NCBI RefSeq assembly: GCF_028554725.1
Contig: NC_071669.1
Location: 14,761,001-14,825,000, forward strand
Source of the DNA: Zeugodacus cucurbitae
Taxonomy: Eukaryota > Arthropoda > Insecta > Diptera > Tephritidae
DNA length: 64,000 nt
Direction: 5' to 3'
How positions within the stretch are numbered: the first letter of the stretch is position 1; each line of letters begins with the position of its first letter. Positions 22,612-34,911 of the stretch are shown here, in pieces. The translations under genes were made by a program, and so were the position numbers. The notes below the pieces were generated by a model. The model was not told the DNA's origin, searched no databases, and was given only the letters and a program-made list of their open reading frames with translations.

Positions 22612-23569
22612 CTTCGCGGTTATAGCCGAGTCCACAACAGCGCTCCACGCATCTCTCCTTTTGGCAGTTTGGCGCCAATTGGTAATACCAAGTGAAGACA
22701 GGTCCTTCTCCATCTGGACCTTCCATCGGAGTGGAGGCCTCCCTTTTCCTCGGCTTCCACCAGTGGGTACTGCATCGAAAAATTTCAGAGCTGGGGCGCT
22801 TTCGTCCATTCGAACAACATGACCTAGCCAGGTAGCCGCTCTCTTTTTATTCGCTGGACTATGTCTATGTCGTCGAATAAAACATACAGCTCATCATTCC
22901 ATCGTCTGCCGTATTCGCCGTTGCCAATGTTTAAGGGACCGTAAATCTTTCCTTTCTCTCGAAAACTCCTAGTGCCGTGTCATCGGAAGTTGACACCGTC
23001 CACGCTTCTGCACCATAAAGTAGGACGGGAATGATGAGGGACTTATAGAGTTTGATTTTTGTTCGTCGAGAGAGGACTTTACTTTTCAATTGCCTACTCA
23101 GTCCATTCTGCGTTGGATTTCAAGGCTGACATTATTATCGGTGTTGATGCTGGCGCCTAGGTATACGAAATTATTTACAACTTCAAAGTTATGACTGTCA
23201 ATAGTGACGTGGGAGTCAAGACGCGAATGCGCTGATTATTTGTTTGATGACAGGAGATATTTCGTCTTGTCCTCGTTAACCCCAGACCCATTCGCTTCGC
23301 TTCCCTATCCAGGCGGGAAAAAGCAGAACTAATGGCGCGGGTGTTGTTTCCAAGGATATCGATATCATCGGCGTACGCCAGTAGCTGTACACTCTTATAG
23401 AAGATTGTACCTTCTCTATTTAGCTCTGCAGCTCGTATTATTTTCTACAGCATTAGGTTAAAAAAGTCACACAATAGCGAATCATCTTACCTGAAACCGC
23501 GTTTGGTATCGAACGGCTCGGAGAGGTCCTTCCCGATCCTGACGGAGCTTTTGGTGTTGCTCAATATTG
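22612..23569 (-). mobile_element. RTE-like retrotransposon copy, degenerate
   Basis: A 958-bp minus-strand copy bounded by a 12-bp target duplication TGGATCATATAT (22600-22611 and 23570-23581). Read on the minus strand it covers the RT palm region through the 3' end, including the YADD region (GCGTACGCCGATGATATCGATATC-like, near 23347-23370) and the MDESAPALKFFDAVPTGG block. Several frameshifts and deletions disable it. Its 3' end matches the GAA-tailed subfamily. Confidence 0.92.
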
Positions 23570-24089
23570 TGGATCATATATAGTTCAATAAATAAGATAT
23601 TCTTATGAAATTGGTTAGGAATGTTTTCTGAAATAAAATCTTAGTCAAATGGAGGAAATGAGCGAAATTGGCTTAGTTCTTTTCCTACATTTTGGCTACT
23701 TACTGCATATACACTGGGTGCAAGCTAACTCCATGAAATTAAGCTATTTATCATAATGGAATTTGATACTAAAAATTAGTGTTTTCGAACATTCCTTAGA
23801 ATATTTATGATGATTATACCAATATTTGTTACGCAAGTTGGCTTCAATAATAGTTTGGATAGATCAGTCTAAGAAAAAAAAAATCAGAATTCTAGTAAAC
23901 TGTTAATTTTTTCCAAACCTTCCTTAGGCTGCGTGCATGTCGGAGCTGCGATAAGCGATATGAGCAACGACAAGAGCATAGCATCGAATTATAGTTTTGT
24001 GTGGTGTGCATAACAGAGCTGCGATAAGAGCGTAAATTGCATTTGCAAGAAGAAAATATTTTGTTGTTGACATCTACTGCTGCATATTA

Positions 24090-24310
24090 TCATATGCATA
24101 ATACTGAGGCGACAAAACGCTCGTTTTCGGCGCATCCTATAATTCAAGAAAGGCCAAATTTCATAGAATTTCATCATCTTTGAGACAGGATCCAAAAAAG
24201 TTTTTCGAATACATGAGAATGACAAGCGATATATTCGATTACATTCTGTCTCAAATTTCGGACTGCAGCAAGGCTGGCGAAATTGCCATTACAGGCCCAT
24301 ACTTCAAGAG
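24090..24310 (+). pseudogene. Harbinger transposase N-terminal remnant
   Basis: Translation gives RSFSAHPI, then after a frameshift LRQDPKKFFEYMRMTSDIFD starting at 24180 and running on to YILSQIS. This is the N-terminal region of Harbinger-type nucleases that precedes the DDE domain. It ends in stops near 24320, and the catalytic domain is absent. Confidence 0.8.
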
Positions 24311-24343
24311 GAGCGATTGATGCTAACCATAAGGTATTAAACC

Positions 24344-24458
24344 ATATTTTTGTATTAAATTGTGTGGATATTTCTAACCACAATTTATCCAAAACGAACC
24401 TGTTGTTGTGGTTTGGATCTTTTTGATCCCAGATTATTAAGTCTTCCGTGTCCATCAT
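24344..24458 (-). pseudogene. MADF-domain protein remnant of Harbinger element
   Basis: The minus strand encodes MDTEDLIIWDQKDPNHNNRF followed by VLDKLWLEI. The WD-x-YHNR-like and KLWxEIA-like spacing identifies the N-terminal half of a MADF (Myb/SANT-like) domain. It converges on the transposase remnant, as in two-ORF Harbinger elements, and is cut off after the second helix. Confidence 0.75.
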
Positions 24459-24622
24459 CGATAAGAGCGAAGAAATTACTGACCTACAAAGCCAGCAAAG
24501 AGTGAGTTCGCGTGCTGCTCCGACATGCACACTTGTATTAAATTACATGTATCAATTTTTTACTCTTCGCTCTTATCGACGCTCTTATCGCTCATCGCAG
24601 CTCTGACATGCACGCAGCCTTA

Positions 24623-27612
24623 TTTTTATCATATATCTCTCTACCATATCCTTGATAATTCACTTGAACTTTCGCGTTTTTTTCGCTTAATATATTTAAT
24701 TTTGTTCTCTATCTTTCCCATTTGAAACACACTCCACCCTCTCTTATTTGCTTATTGATTATAAATACATTATGTGTTTGATTAAACATAATAAATAACA
24801 AAACAGCTTATAATTTTTTTCATGGCAGCTATCATATTCGGAAGGCTGCATAAATAAACACGACTAAAAGGTAAGCAAATAATCACTCACCTTTCATCTT
24901 TCTAAAAAGGACGAACATATCCAAGGGACATAGAGCATTTGAAAAATGTATTTTTCTTGCTATCTACGCTTTGTGTTTTAATTCATATGCAAATTTTAAT
25001 GTTTTTCGCAAATAATGAAAAATTAATGAAGCCCACATGCTTATCAGTTACAGCAATCAAATTATATGTGTGTATACCAATGCATATGTTTGAGTGTGTG
25101 TAGGCACTTTTATGAGTTCAAATGAGCAGCTTTGGCAGGCGGGTAGGCAAAATAGAAAATTATGCAAATAATATGGCTAATATGCTGCGCTGTGTGTCTG
25201 TCTATACAACAAATTCGATATAGCAAAGCACGCAAAATTTAGCTAATGAAATGAAAAGTGCGCTGTGTAAGCGCCTGTGTGTATGCTTCTCTCCCGCTTA
25301 TCAGCTAGCCCCGTTGAAGATGTTTTTCCGATCAAATGAAGATAAGCGCACATCGCTGAGGGGTGGTTAGGTAGGAAGAGCAAAAAGAATGCCATAAAAT
25401 GTCATAAATTAAGTATACATGCGAGTATGTGTGTGTATGTAAATGTAAATACCGATTGCTCAAAATCAATGTGCGTGAATCCTTATTTCGCCAAGTCTAT
25501 TTGAAATGAAAGTGAAACAGCAAAGAAGCAGAAACATCGCTTTCACCGCAGGCTTTACATCTGTATAGCAGAATTTATTTTCACCGCAGGCCTTGCCTTT
25601 TTATAGTCGAAATGTAAAAGTAGAAGAAGACTACGAAAAAAAAAATCACGAAAGAAATTATTTTTTATTCATGCATTAAATTGTTTTGACTGCCAGCATG
25701 ACTTACACACACACATATATACAGCTGACATGTACAGTGATGAAGTGCGTCTTTAGTCACCTGCTTTAGATTTTATGAGCTTTAAGCGCCTGAAGATATG
25801 CATCTGCGAAAGCAAAAAGAAGAAAAAAATTGTCAAAAGCAGTTGGAGAAAGATTTAAACTCTCTTCTCAAGACCACCCCCGCACCCACTTCGCTTTAAT
25901 CAAATTACCTTAAATAAACCAGCGTTGGTTTGTAGATTTTCAGTCAAGTCCTGCTTTTGCCCTCAAGCTGCGGTTGCCCGGTAGCAGCTGATGTGATTCT
26001 CAGTAACTGTTATTGCGAGCTACAACATTCAAATTCTTAGATTTCCATATATATATTAGTGGCTTTACTTTGCTGCGCTGCGTTGACATCAATATCCTGC
26101 AGCAGGATATCAAAAATAATTTGTTTGACAATAAAAGACTATAAACATTAAAATTATCATTGCCGTTATGCAGCCAGTGGCTAAAGTGGCGAGAGAGAGA
26201 GAGCAGTGGGTGACTAAGAAAAAAACGCAACGGTGTATAAAAGTGGCGCATCTTTCATGGTTACAAGTGTACAAGGGAGGTAAGATTGGGTTGTAAGGTA
26301 GCACACATTTACATATAACAAATTTTCTTCAAATACACACACACAGAATGATATTTGCAAGATTTCCTTTTCTTCAGCATATTATCCCGCTTAGTTGTAT
26401 TACTGCTTGCGGCATGTCCTTTTTCGTGTTCTACGCGCGGATTTAATTTGTGGTGCTTGCTGTACAGTATGTACTAGACATCGAACCCCTCGATGTATGT
26501 ATGTAAATGTCCTGTCATATGACCAGCTTTGATACCGTATCTTTTTTCTTCAACACAAAGCTACGTTGTTGCTATTTTTGTTCTTCATAAGCGCATTGCT
26601 CACCGTTTAATCACCAAATTCGGTAGTAAACTTTTTGTATCGTTTAAAATTATGAGCTTACGAACATGGAAATCGTACCTGAGGCCTTTTTAGATTGCTA
26701 TAAAGTTAGATTTTTGTCAACTTCGTTTGTTGATTTCTTGTAAAAGTTGTATTTGCTTAAGTAATTAGTATGATTACAATTGAATTATGCAATTACTTTA
26801 TTTGCTCTTAAGCTGTGTGATGTCAACATAGCAGATTTTGTTTAGCTCTTCAGTAAATATTATTATCACAGAATAAGTTAAAGAGGCACATATGTTCATA
26901 TGGCAGTAAGTAAAGATGTGATTTATTAAAGGTATTCATATAAAAATATGTTCTACTTTGATTCCATTCAATTGACTTTAAAAAATTTAAAAATTAATTT
27001 TAGAATTAATTACTTATCGAAGGTTCCATAAAAAAATCAAAAATCCTAGATCGGATCCTATGTTCTCTCTCAACTATTTTTTTAACTTTATTGGAAATAA
27101 GGCCAACATTGTCACAGTCAAACGATGAATAAATGTATTGGGATGAATTGGGTATAAAAAATCGATGAATAATAGAGTGTCCGGTTTAGCATAGTGATAA
27201 ACCTGGTATAAAATATGAGGCTTCATTAGTTCAAAAATAATACCCAAATCCCATACACAATTCTATAAAATTTTACATTGGATTGAAGAATGTATCGTGC
27301 TCCCATCTTAAAGTTTCTATGTTAGTCTCCAGATATAGACAATCTTGCTACATAAAAACCACCCATTCGGTGACATTTTTGAGGGTTTCAGATGCTAAAA
27401 ACTAGGCAATTATTTTATTTTTTTTTTAATATATGCAATCAAATATTTCTTTTAAAAAATTCAGCTGCAAGTTTAAACAGTATGTTGTGAAATTTTTATT
27501 TAAATATTCCTAAAATTCAGTAGTTGGCACCTCATCTCCGATGGCGTGTTCAACAAAAAGGTCTTGCTTGGAATCAATAAACCAAAAATATTTCGATAGT
27601 ACATGGATAAAT
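24623..27612. other. Intergenic, no gene recognised
   Basis: Non-repetitive sequence, less AT-biased at 25000-26500, with a short GA run near 26191-26204 and a repeated TTTCACCGCAGGC word at about 25551 and 25580. It may hold regulatory DNA but nothing specific can be named. Confidence 0.4.
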
Positions 27613-27768
27613 CTAGTTAATGAGCCAAGCAAAAAAAATTGTAATTTGAATTTTTGACCGATTTTTAATCAAAAAACTCACTTTTTTGGTCAAAATTTCG
27701 GCATATATTGGCTCATCAGAAATAGTTATAATATAATAACAACTTAAAAAAAAATGCTCATTAACTAG
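27613..27768. repeat. Nested inverted repeat
   Basis: A perfect 13-base inverted repeat CTAGTTAATGAGC (27613-27625) pairs with 27756-27768. Inside, ATGAGCCAA (27620-27628) pairs perfectly with 27709-27717, and TTTTGACC near 27652-27659 pairs with GGTCAAAA at 27688-27695. The left ATGAGC can pair with either right arm, so two folds compete. It may be a short MITE; no target duplication is clear. Confidence 0.7.
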
Positions 27769-30700
27769 CTAATGTTATTCCAAAGATGTGTGCATTTGAA
27801 TAAAATCGCTTCATAATTTTTTGAGATATCGTGCCCACCGACTTGAAAAATTTAGTTTTGAGATAAATGCGTGTAAAGTTTAACATTCGTACTGAGGTGA
27901 CTTGATGGACACAACTTCCAAGAGATACAACTCTTAAAATATTACTCTTATCGATTTAATATCGAATATTAATAAAAATCAAAATTTGAAATTGTGAAAC
28001 CTAAGTGAATGAATTTCTTAGTTATTCATTCTTCATTAAATATAATTGAGATACTCCAACTCGGTACTGATTCGTATTTCAAAAAAATATTCATATTCAA
28101 GCATATCAAGACCTGTTTTTTATATTATATATAAACCAACGTTCAGGAGACTTTATAGTACTATGGTTACCCCTGTCTGTTACCAACACAATTTAATATT
28201 TTCCTTTCGAAAGATGAAATCCCCAAGAATAGATCTCCACAGTTTTTTCCATCATATTTTATGATTTTATGATCCACGGCGCATAAAATCTAGGTTAATA
28301 TTCATTGAATTACATTATTAGCATATCTACCAACTTTTGACATGACCACGAATTTCACTATAATAAATTTTCCTTTTAATGCAATTAATTTAACATTTCA
28401 TAGATAAATAGACAGATATTTAACCATACCACGATTTCTAAGAAGAAAGATCCTTAAATTAGAGTTCCTGTTAAAGCTTGAGATGAAATAAATCCAAGGT
28501 AGAAATATGTTGTTTTGTAAAAATTGCATAAAAATGTTTGTAGCTTTAAAAAGAAAGAAAACAATATATATATTTCTTCGCCGTCCTATTAACCCACTTT
28601 CTATAGCCATTTAAACTTTCTGTGCGTGACTTTACCGTAAATTCACAGCAAAGCTAATTGCAAGTGGGATATGAGTGTATGTTTCATACAAACATGAATA
28701 TGAGCTCCCCAAGCAGCATCACCTTGACCCAATTAATTTGCAATGAACCCTTAGAACAAAAGATTTTGCATTTAGAGAAACATCAAGACCTAAGAGATCT
28801 AATCCAATTATAACTGAAAAGTTGACCTTGCTGAGAAATTTTAATCAGTGGTACTCTTATTCAATTCAAATTCAATTGTTGCATAGTTTATGGCGCCTTA
28901 CCTGATTTTTTACACACATTCGATATATTGTTCTTAATATATTTAAAGGAGAGGTTCTTATGAATTTTTGTCAGAATTTACTTTTATGATTTTCTAACGA
29001 ACTTATTACCCTTTAGTGACTCCACAAACAAGTTGATATAGGCTTTCTGTAAATAAGGTTTAAAGTGATTTTTTAGCAACTTAAAGGGTTAAATGTTTCT
29101 TTGAAATTGTCTCTTTTGAAAGGTGAAATTTGTAAAATTTTATTGTTTTGTGTTCTTGTCATGTCATTGTCATTAACCCGAAGCAATATTTTGCTGTCAC
29201 TCAAATTTAAAAGCTTAAACCATCTTCCACCACCCTCATGGGCGTAACTGATAGCACGCCTTCGAGTACAATTTCGCAAATTCCCGTATCATAATACCAC
29301 TTAAAATTGTCCAACATCATTATTTGATATATTTACTTTATCTTTCAATATTTGCTTTTGATTAATGCAATAAATCCAGAAAAAAATACACATTAACTTG
29401 AACTCACGTCGATGACCATTAGTGGCGTACACTCAAAGGCAAAGCAAATCTGTCCAAAATAAACACATAACAACCAGCCGAGGGGATGGGAAACAAATAA
29501 GCGCACAAAAGGACATTTATACAAACACATACATAGACTTGTATCCTTGTAATCGCGTCGTCACAACGCAGCGGCCGCAAATTGCGTCACTTAAGCACGT
29601 ACACATGCAATGTAAAACCACTTGAAAGTGGAAACGTTAAACAAATAAAAGCACACGGCAATTTAAAAATGTATCAAACAAACCCAAAAAATATAAAAAA
29701 TAAGTATAATAGTAATACGTGTGTAAAAGATTTTAGCAAACGAAAAAATGCTGCCGCAGGATACGTTGCAGAATTTTTCGCTCTTTGCGCTAACAAAGCG
29801 GTAGTCAGTGGAAGTAACCAACTAACTGAAAGCGTAGCTGTTGCCTTTAATTTATTTTTAATAATGTTAACAAGTGGTAGTCAAGCAAATGAATTCTCTC
29901 GTTTTTTGACGTTTTCGTTAGCGCTCAAAAGGAGAAACGCTGCTGGCTTTGATATCCGTCAAATATGTATGTGAAAAATGTAATAAACACTAAGTTTAAT
30001 TTTTATAAAACTAGTTTCAAACGCATGGAATTTCTTTTTATTTTCATTTCTGCAAAGATCCAAAACTTGGTAATGAACTAGTATTTCAAAAAACATCCAG
30101 GACCCCCAACAAGAGCTTTACTCTTCATTAAAATGTAAGTTCGAGGAACTTGGCAGTCAAGATTCATTTAGAATATTCCTCATAAGTCGAACGACTCACA
30201 GCGTAGCATGTAATTTACATAAAATGTGAGATGTGAGCAATAGTTATCCTCCGACAGTACTTCTAAGGGCACACCGAAATTGCTCAAGTACAAATTAACG
30301 TCGGCTTAAATGTTAGATCGTTACCTTTTCGAGTATTGGATTCGATTTTTATCGAGAGTCACAAGCTAGAGTTACTGCTACACTAAAACTACCATACTTT
30401 TGAAAAAGTTTAGAACAGAAGAACTTTTGGGCAAGTCAAAAGCCGTTCAAAATCATCAAATCGGAAATATATTCGATGTCAGCAACTGGTTATATGCATT
30501 AGCAAGGCTTGACCAATATTTATATTTATGCTTGAAATACTATTGTAGTCTCTTAGTTGGGTTTCTTCAGTACTCATTGCGCTTTCCTTTCAAACGACAA
30601 CTGACGGATCTATCATTAAGAGGAAGGTTAATGGTTGATTGATAAGAAACTTATTGAATAGATAGGTTTGAATTGCTAAGGAGCTCTGGAACACGACACA

Positions 30701-33700
30701 TATGATTGTGTATCTAAAAAGTGGATCTGTGGGGACTAACTAGCGGAAGATCAACGATACTCTAAAAATCCATATTTGACCGCTCTTTACAACTGCCTTC
30801 TCACAACTTCGCACCTCTTTTGCTGGATTTTTTGAAAATAAGTAATCAGATTTATATTCTGTACTGAGATGTCGAATGGGCGAAAATGATTAGAAGCCAA
30901 AGTGGGGCTGTTTGTAGATTTTACTGGAACATGTGGAAGAAACCGTTTTGGTAATGTGTCTAATACGATGTTTTCCAACAAGGAATGGATATGGCACTTC
31001 TTGTTAGTGAAGACTAGTTTAAATAGCTCTTCGACTGAACAGTATAATCTATAGTACTATAGATCGGATCATACTATGAATTAGGTTCATCCTCTGTAAG
31101 TAATATATGTCGCCTTTTCGGAAAATATTTCCGACTGAGATTTGAAAGAGGCCCGTTTAGAAACAACAACTGAAGAGACTCTGAATATCACTAAGGACAT
31201 TATCTGAAGATTAAGAACGCATAAACAACTATGATTATTTCTTGTTATGAGGTACATGGGAAATATAAATACTTCTGTTCACGAATCGGACTTTAAATCG
31301 CCGATATGTTCATCATGAATTAATTATTTTGAACGACTGTGTTGGGTACCAGATCCCCAAACGAAGCACTGCACTACTCACAATCAATAAGTCACAGTCT
31401 TTAGTAAATATCTGTCAGTCATGTACTATAGTTAGGGAACTCAAAGTAAGGATATACTGTCGAAATGGAATGAAATTCCCGTCACGAAAACATCCCCGTA
31501 ACCTAACTAGGGCAATTTCACAACTTTTGACAGCTCTCTGTGTTTTTTACATAGGATTACATTTGAACTCGAACTTCCTGGAGATAGAAGTTTTAAATGA
31601 GAGTTTTTGTGAAAGTGGTTATTCCTCGAGATGTCATGTCAAAATATAGTACAAATATGACACTGTATACAAAGGGTATTTATAACATTTCACTAAATCA
31701 AACCTTATCTGAAAGTTGTATGGTCAGAAGACAAACTTTTTACGAAGTCTAACGCTTTAACTGTAGCTGACTCTTCTCCTTGTCTAAAATAAATAATCAT
31801 ACTCATAAGCCTCAAATATTTACTTTACCGTTAGCAACTTTGAAAGTTTCACTTTTATTTTCTCTTAACAGTCCCAACTAATGATGTAGCGAATGTTTGT
31901 TTTTGATTTTGGCAATTTTTGCGCTGATTCCTTTTTTTGGCCACCATACTTTCAATTATCGAAGTACACTTGATTGCACTTGTGTTTATTTTGAATATTT
32001 TTGAGCAAAGCACTTGAACCAGAACCCAATGATTGCTAGCATTGCTCGTCTTCATTTACTTTTGGGTCACTTACAAAGTGACTTCCTCATATTTGCACAG
32101 TTCGAGTATGCATGGCCATAAAGGGTTTCGCATTTCGCAAATATCCTAAAACCACATATTCGCTTTCATATGTGTTTACTTAAGCGCGCCTCGTGTTTAT
32201 TCTTTTTCAAAGCGGCGGAATAAAAAATAAAATAAATTAATAAGCAGGGAAAAAGTGCTCAATTCCTGAGGGACGATTTGTGATTGAATTTTTCTTGCTT
32301 CATTTTGCATTTTTTAATGCGCATTTCGGTTTCTCTTTTTTCATATTTCGCAAGGGTTTCGATATTCTATTTTGTTTTGTTTGTAGTTTTGTGGATTTTT
32401 GATTTTCCCTTTGCTTTTCAGCCTTTCCGTGTACCGCGCGTTTCTGTTTGGTCTGACATAATCCGCTTTCCACAGCAGCAACCCATTCTCGTAGCGCATT
32501 GCCGAGAGCTATCCGTGTGTTGGTGTTTTCCAAATTTCAAATCATTGCTGTTTTTTTGTTTGAGTTTTGAATTCTCTAAATGGTATTTGCGTTAACCGCT
32601 ATTTGGTTTCTGTAGTCGTCATTGATTTTGCGTGCGATTGATAATCAATTTGAGTGATTGATTGATTGATGTTTAGATAAATGGCGTTTTCGGTGATTTT
32701 AGAAAGCGTCGTGTCGCATTGAAACCATACAAATTTGGGGTTTACATTGTAGGTAAGTTGGAAAGGGTTATGGAATTAATAAAAAACCGAATTACGAATT
32801 ACTGTATATAGTATTTGATAATAACTATACGACAGACAGTCCTACCATTGAGTCTTAAAATGTCTTGATCTCCCTCAGCTTGCATATTATACCACATTCA
32901 GTGCCAGAGATTGAATCACCTTAGACGCACCACAGAACTCCTTACACTTTTCCTTGAATTGTATTTAGAGGTTTGATTTGACTCAACCTCGGGAAACCTA
33001 AGATACAATTAGGATACAAAGTCTAATTGGGTTAGGTTAGGTTCAGAGGCTTACCGTCACGTCAAGTGTTGTGAAGGATCCCACTTGGTCAGCTGGTCGA
33101 TTATAATGCCAAGACTCCGAAGTATAGATATGGTATAGTTTAGTCTAGTCTACCTTAACCATGGACTCAGGTTGGTTTTCGATAATGAAGATGGTAAGAT
33201 ATATCTCATTTCAGAACAAGAGGATCCATGGTGTAGAGGATGAATAAAATATTTAGCAAATTAAAAACGACAAATAATTAAATGAAACCGCGACGACCCG
33301 AAGGCCAAATGCTAAATCACATTTAAATTGCTCAAAAACGTGAAAAATCACAGAAATAAATGACAACCGTTCAGACTAAGCACGGGCGCAAAACATTAAA
33401 GCCAAATGAAGCTGACTAAAAGCTAAATAAACAACGGAGTATTGGAAGCGCAAGTTAACCAGTCAGCAGGAAAGGAAAAATCGCGAATCAAACAGCGTAG
33501 AAAATGCGTTAAAAGCGTGCAACATGGTGTGTGGCACAGCGACCGGGCATCATTAGTATTAATAATAATGGAAGATCAAAGTGAAAAAGTAAAATTCAAA
33601 AACCAAACAGAAATTGCAACAACAATGTAAACAACAACAACAAACATAAAATACAATACAATGGGAACAACAGTAGCGACAACAAATGAAGCAACAAACG

Positions 33701-34294
33701 CAATGCAAATATTTTAAAGGGCAACAAACGCGACGACAAAATGAGGCTGCCGCTGCAGCCATCACAAAAGAGACAAAAGTAAATGCATGCAATAGAGTAA
33801 GGGGAGAAAAGAGAGTGTAGAGTCAGTAGGTGTGCTGATGTAAACATGGGATCTAGTTTGACGTTATGGTTGACAAAGTTTAAACTGCAAATGAGAATCA
33901 AATATTTGGTTTGAGGTTATGTTTTGTATGAGAGTCGTGGTGACGAATTTATGATTTCAAAGAGTCTTATTAAATGAAAGCTTCAAAGACAAATTTGCAA
34001 CATATCCACTTCATATTATCATTGGAAATCAGTTGACATAGCATGTTAGTTGGTCTCGGTAACAAAGTCCCGTTATTTGATCTTAAAAAAAGAGATATCT
34101 TATTGGATATACCGAAAGTTTAGATTTTGCCTCGTTCAGCTACTCCATGTAAAGTGTAATCATAAAAACAGCGTCAAACGATCTTCTAATATGATGAGAT
34201 TTCGGACCGACCGTCAAAAAATTTAAACAGTCTTTCTTCTAGCATTATTCGTAACAGAAGTTCTTTGTAGATCGAAGACTAGTAGTTTTATTTT
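27769..34294. other. Intergenic, no gene recognised
   Basis: About 6.5 kb lacking identifiable genes or intact repeats. The longest open frame (29582-29974, 130 codons) has no recognisable domain. GATT tetramer repeats occur near 32658-32669, CAA-rich runs near 33610-33700, and a GGTTAGGTTAGG-like word near 33030. Confidence 0.4.
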
Positions 34295-34400
34295 CACTTT
34301 CTGCGAAGATCGGATTAAGAAATATCAATCCTAGGATATACAACGAAAATTTAGACATCTTTATTAAGCGATTTCTTTAATTTACAACCTAGGTACTTCT
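34295..34400. repeat. Left copy of a long direct repeat flanking a retrotransposon
   Basis: Resembles 34786-34911 over its length: CACTTTCTnCGAA at the start, GAnAAATAnCAATC in the middle, and TTnAATTTACAnnCTAGGTACTTCT at the end. It ends exactly where the retrotransposon fragment begins. Confidence 0.7.
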
Positions 34401-34785
34401 ACTAGGAGTTTTCGAGAGAAAGGTTTGGCGGGAGATTTTCGGTCCCTTAAATATTGGCAACGGCGAATACCGCAGAAGATGGAATGATGAGCTTAATGTG
34501 TTATTCGACGACATTGACATAGTTCAGCGAATAAAAAGACAGCGGCTACGCTAGCTAGGTCATGTCGTTCGAATGGATGAAAGTGCTCCAGCTCTGAAAG
34601 TACCCACTGCTGGAAGCCGAGGAAGAGAAAGGCCTCCACTACGATGGAAAGACCAGGTGGAGAAGGACCTGGCTTCACATGGTATTACCAATTTGCGCCA
34701 AACTGCCAAAAGGAGATATGCGCGCTGTCGTAGGCTCGGCTATAACCGCGTAAGCGGTGTCTACGCCAGGAAAGAAGAAGAATGT
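34401..34785 (+). mobile_element. RTE-like retrotransposon 3' fragment (GAA-tailed subfamily)
   Basis: A 385-bp 5'-truncated copy. It encodes the LGVFER, NGEYRRRWNDEL, RIKRQRLR and MDESAPALK blocks found near the C-terminus of the larger copy at 17379, with a TAG in the RLR-WLGH block near 34552 and a small deletion after PALK. It ends with CGGTGTCTACGCCAGGAAAG and a (GAA)n tail. Confidence 0.88.
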
Positions 34786-34911
34786 CACTTTCTTCGAACA
34801 AAATTCATCCTGTCTGAGAAATACCAATCTTATGAGTTTGATATAAAACTAGAATTAAGACAGGACACTTTTTTCTAAGTGGTTCCTTCAATTTACAGTC
34901 TAGGTACTTCT
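34786..34911. repeat. Right copy of a long direct repeat flanking a retrotransposon
   Basis: Starts directly after the GAA tail of the retrotransposon fragment and matches 34295-34400 with many substitutions and small insertions. It may be a long, old target-site duplication or the second unit of a pre-existing tandem repeat. Confidence 0.7.

Larger units (their letters stand above)
23927..24619. mobile_element. Internally deleted PIF/Harbinger transposon
   Basis: A 693-bp element with terminal inverted repeats of about 38 bases starting GGCTGCGTGCATGTC, flanked by the 3-bp TTA duplication typical of PIF/Harbinger (23924-23926 and 24620-24622). GAGCTGCGATAAG words recur inside the ends. The plus strand keeps a remnant of the Harbinger nuclease N-terminus and the minus strand a remnant of a MADF DNA-binding protein, the second protein used by many Harbinger elements. 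Both are truncated, so this is a non-autonomous derivative. Confidence 0.9.

Noticed and set aside
29582..29974. Plus-strand open frame of 130 codons
   Set aside because: The first half is Lys/Asn-rich intergenic-type sequence, the apparent start is not supported, and no family is recognised.
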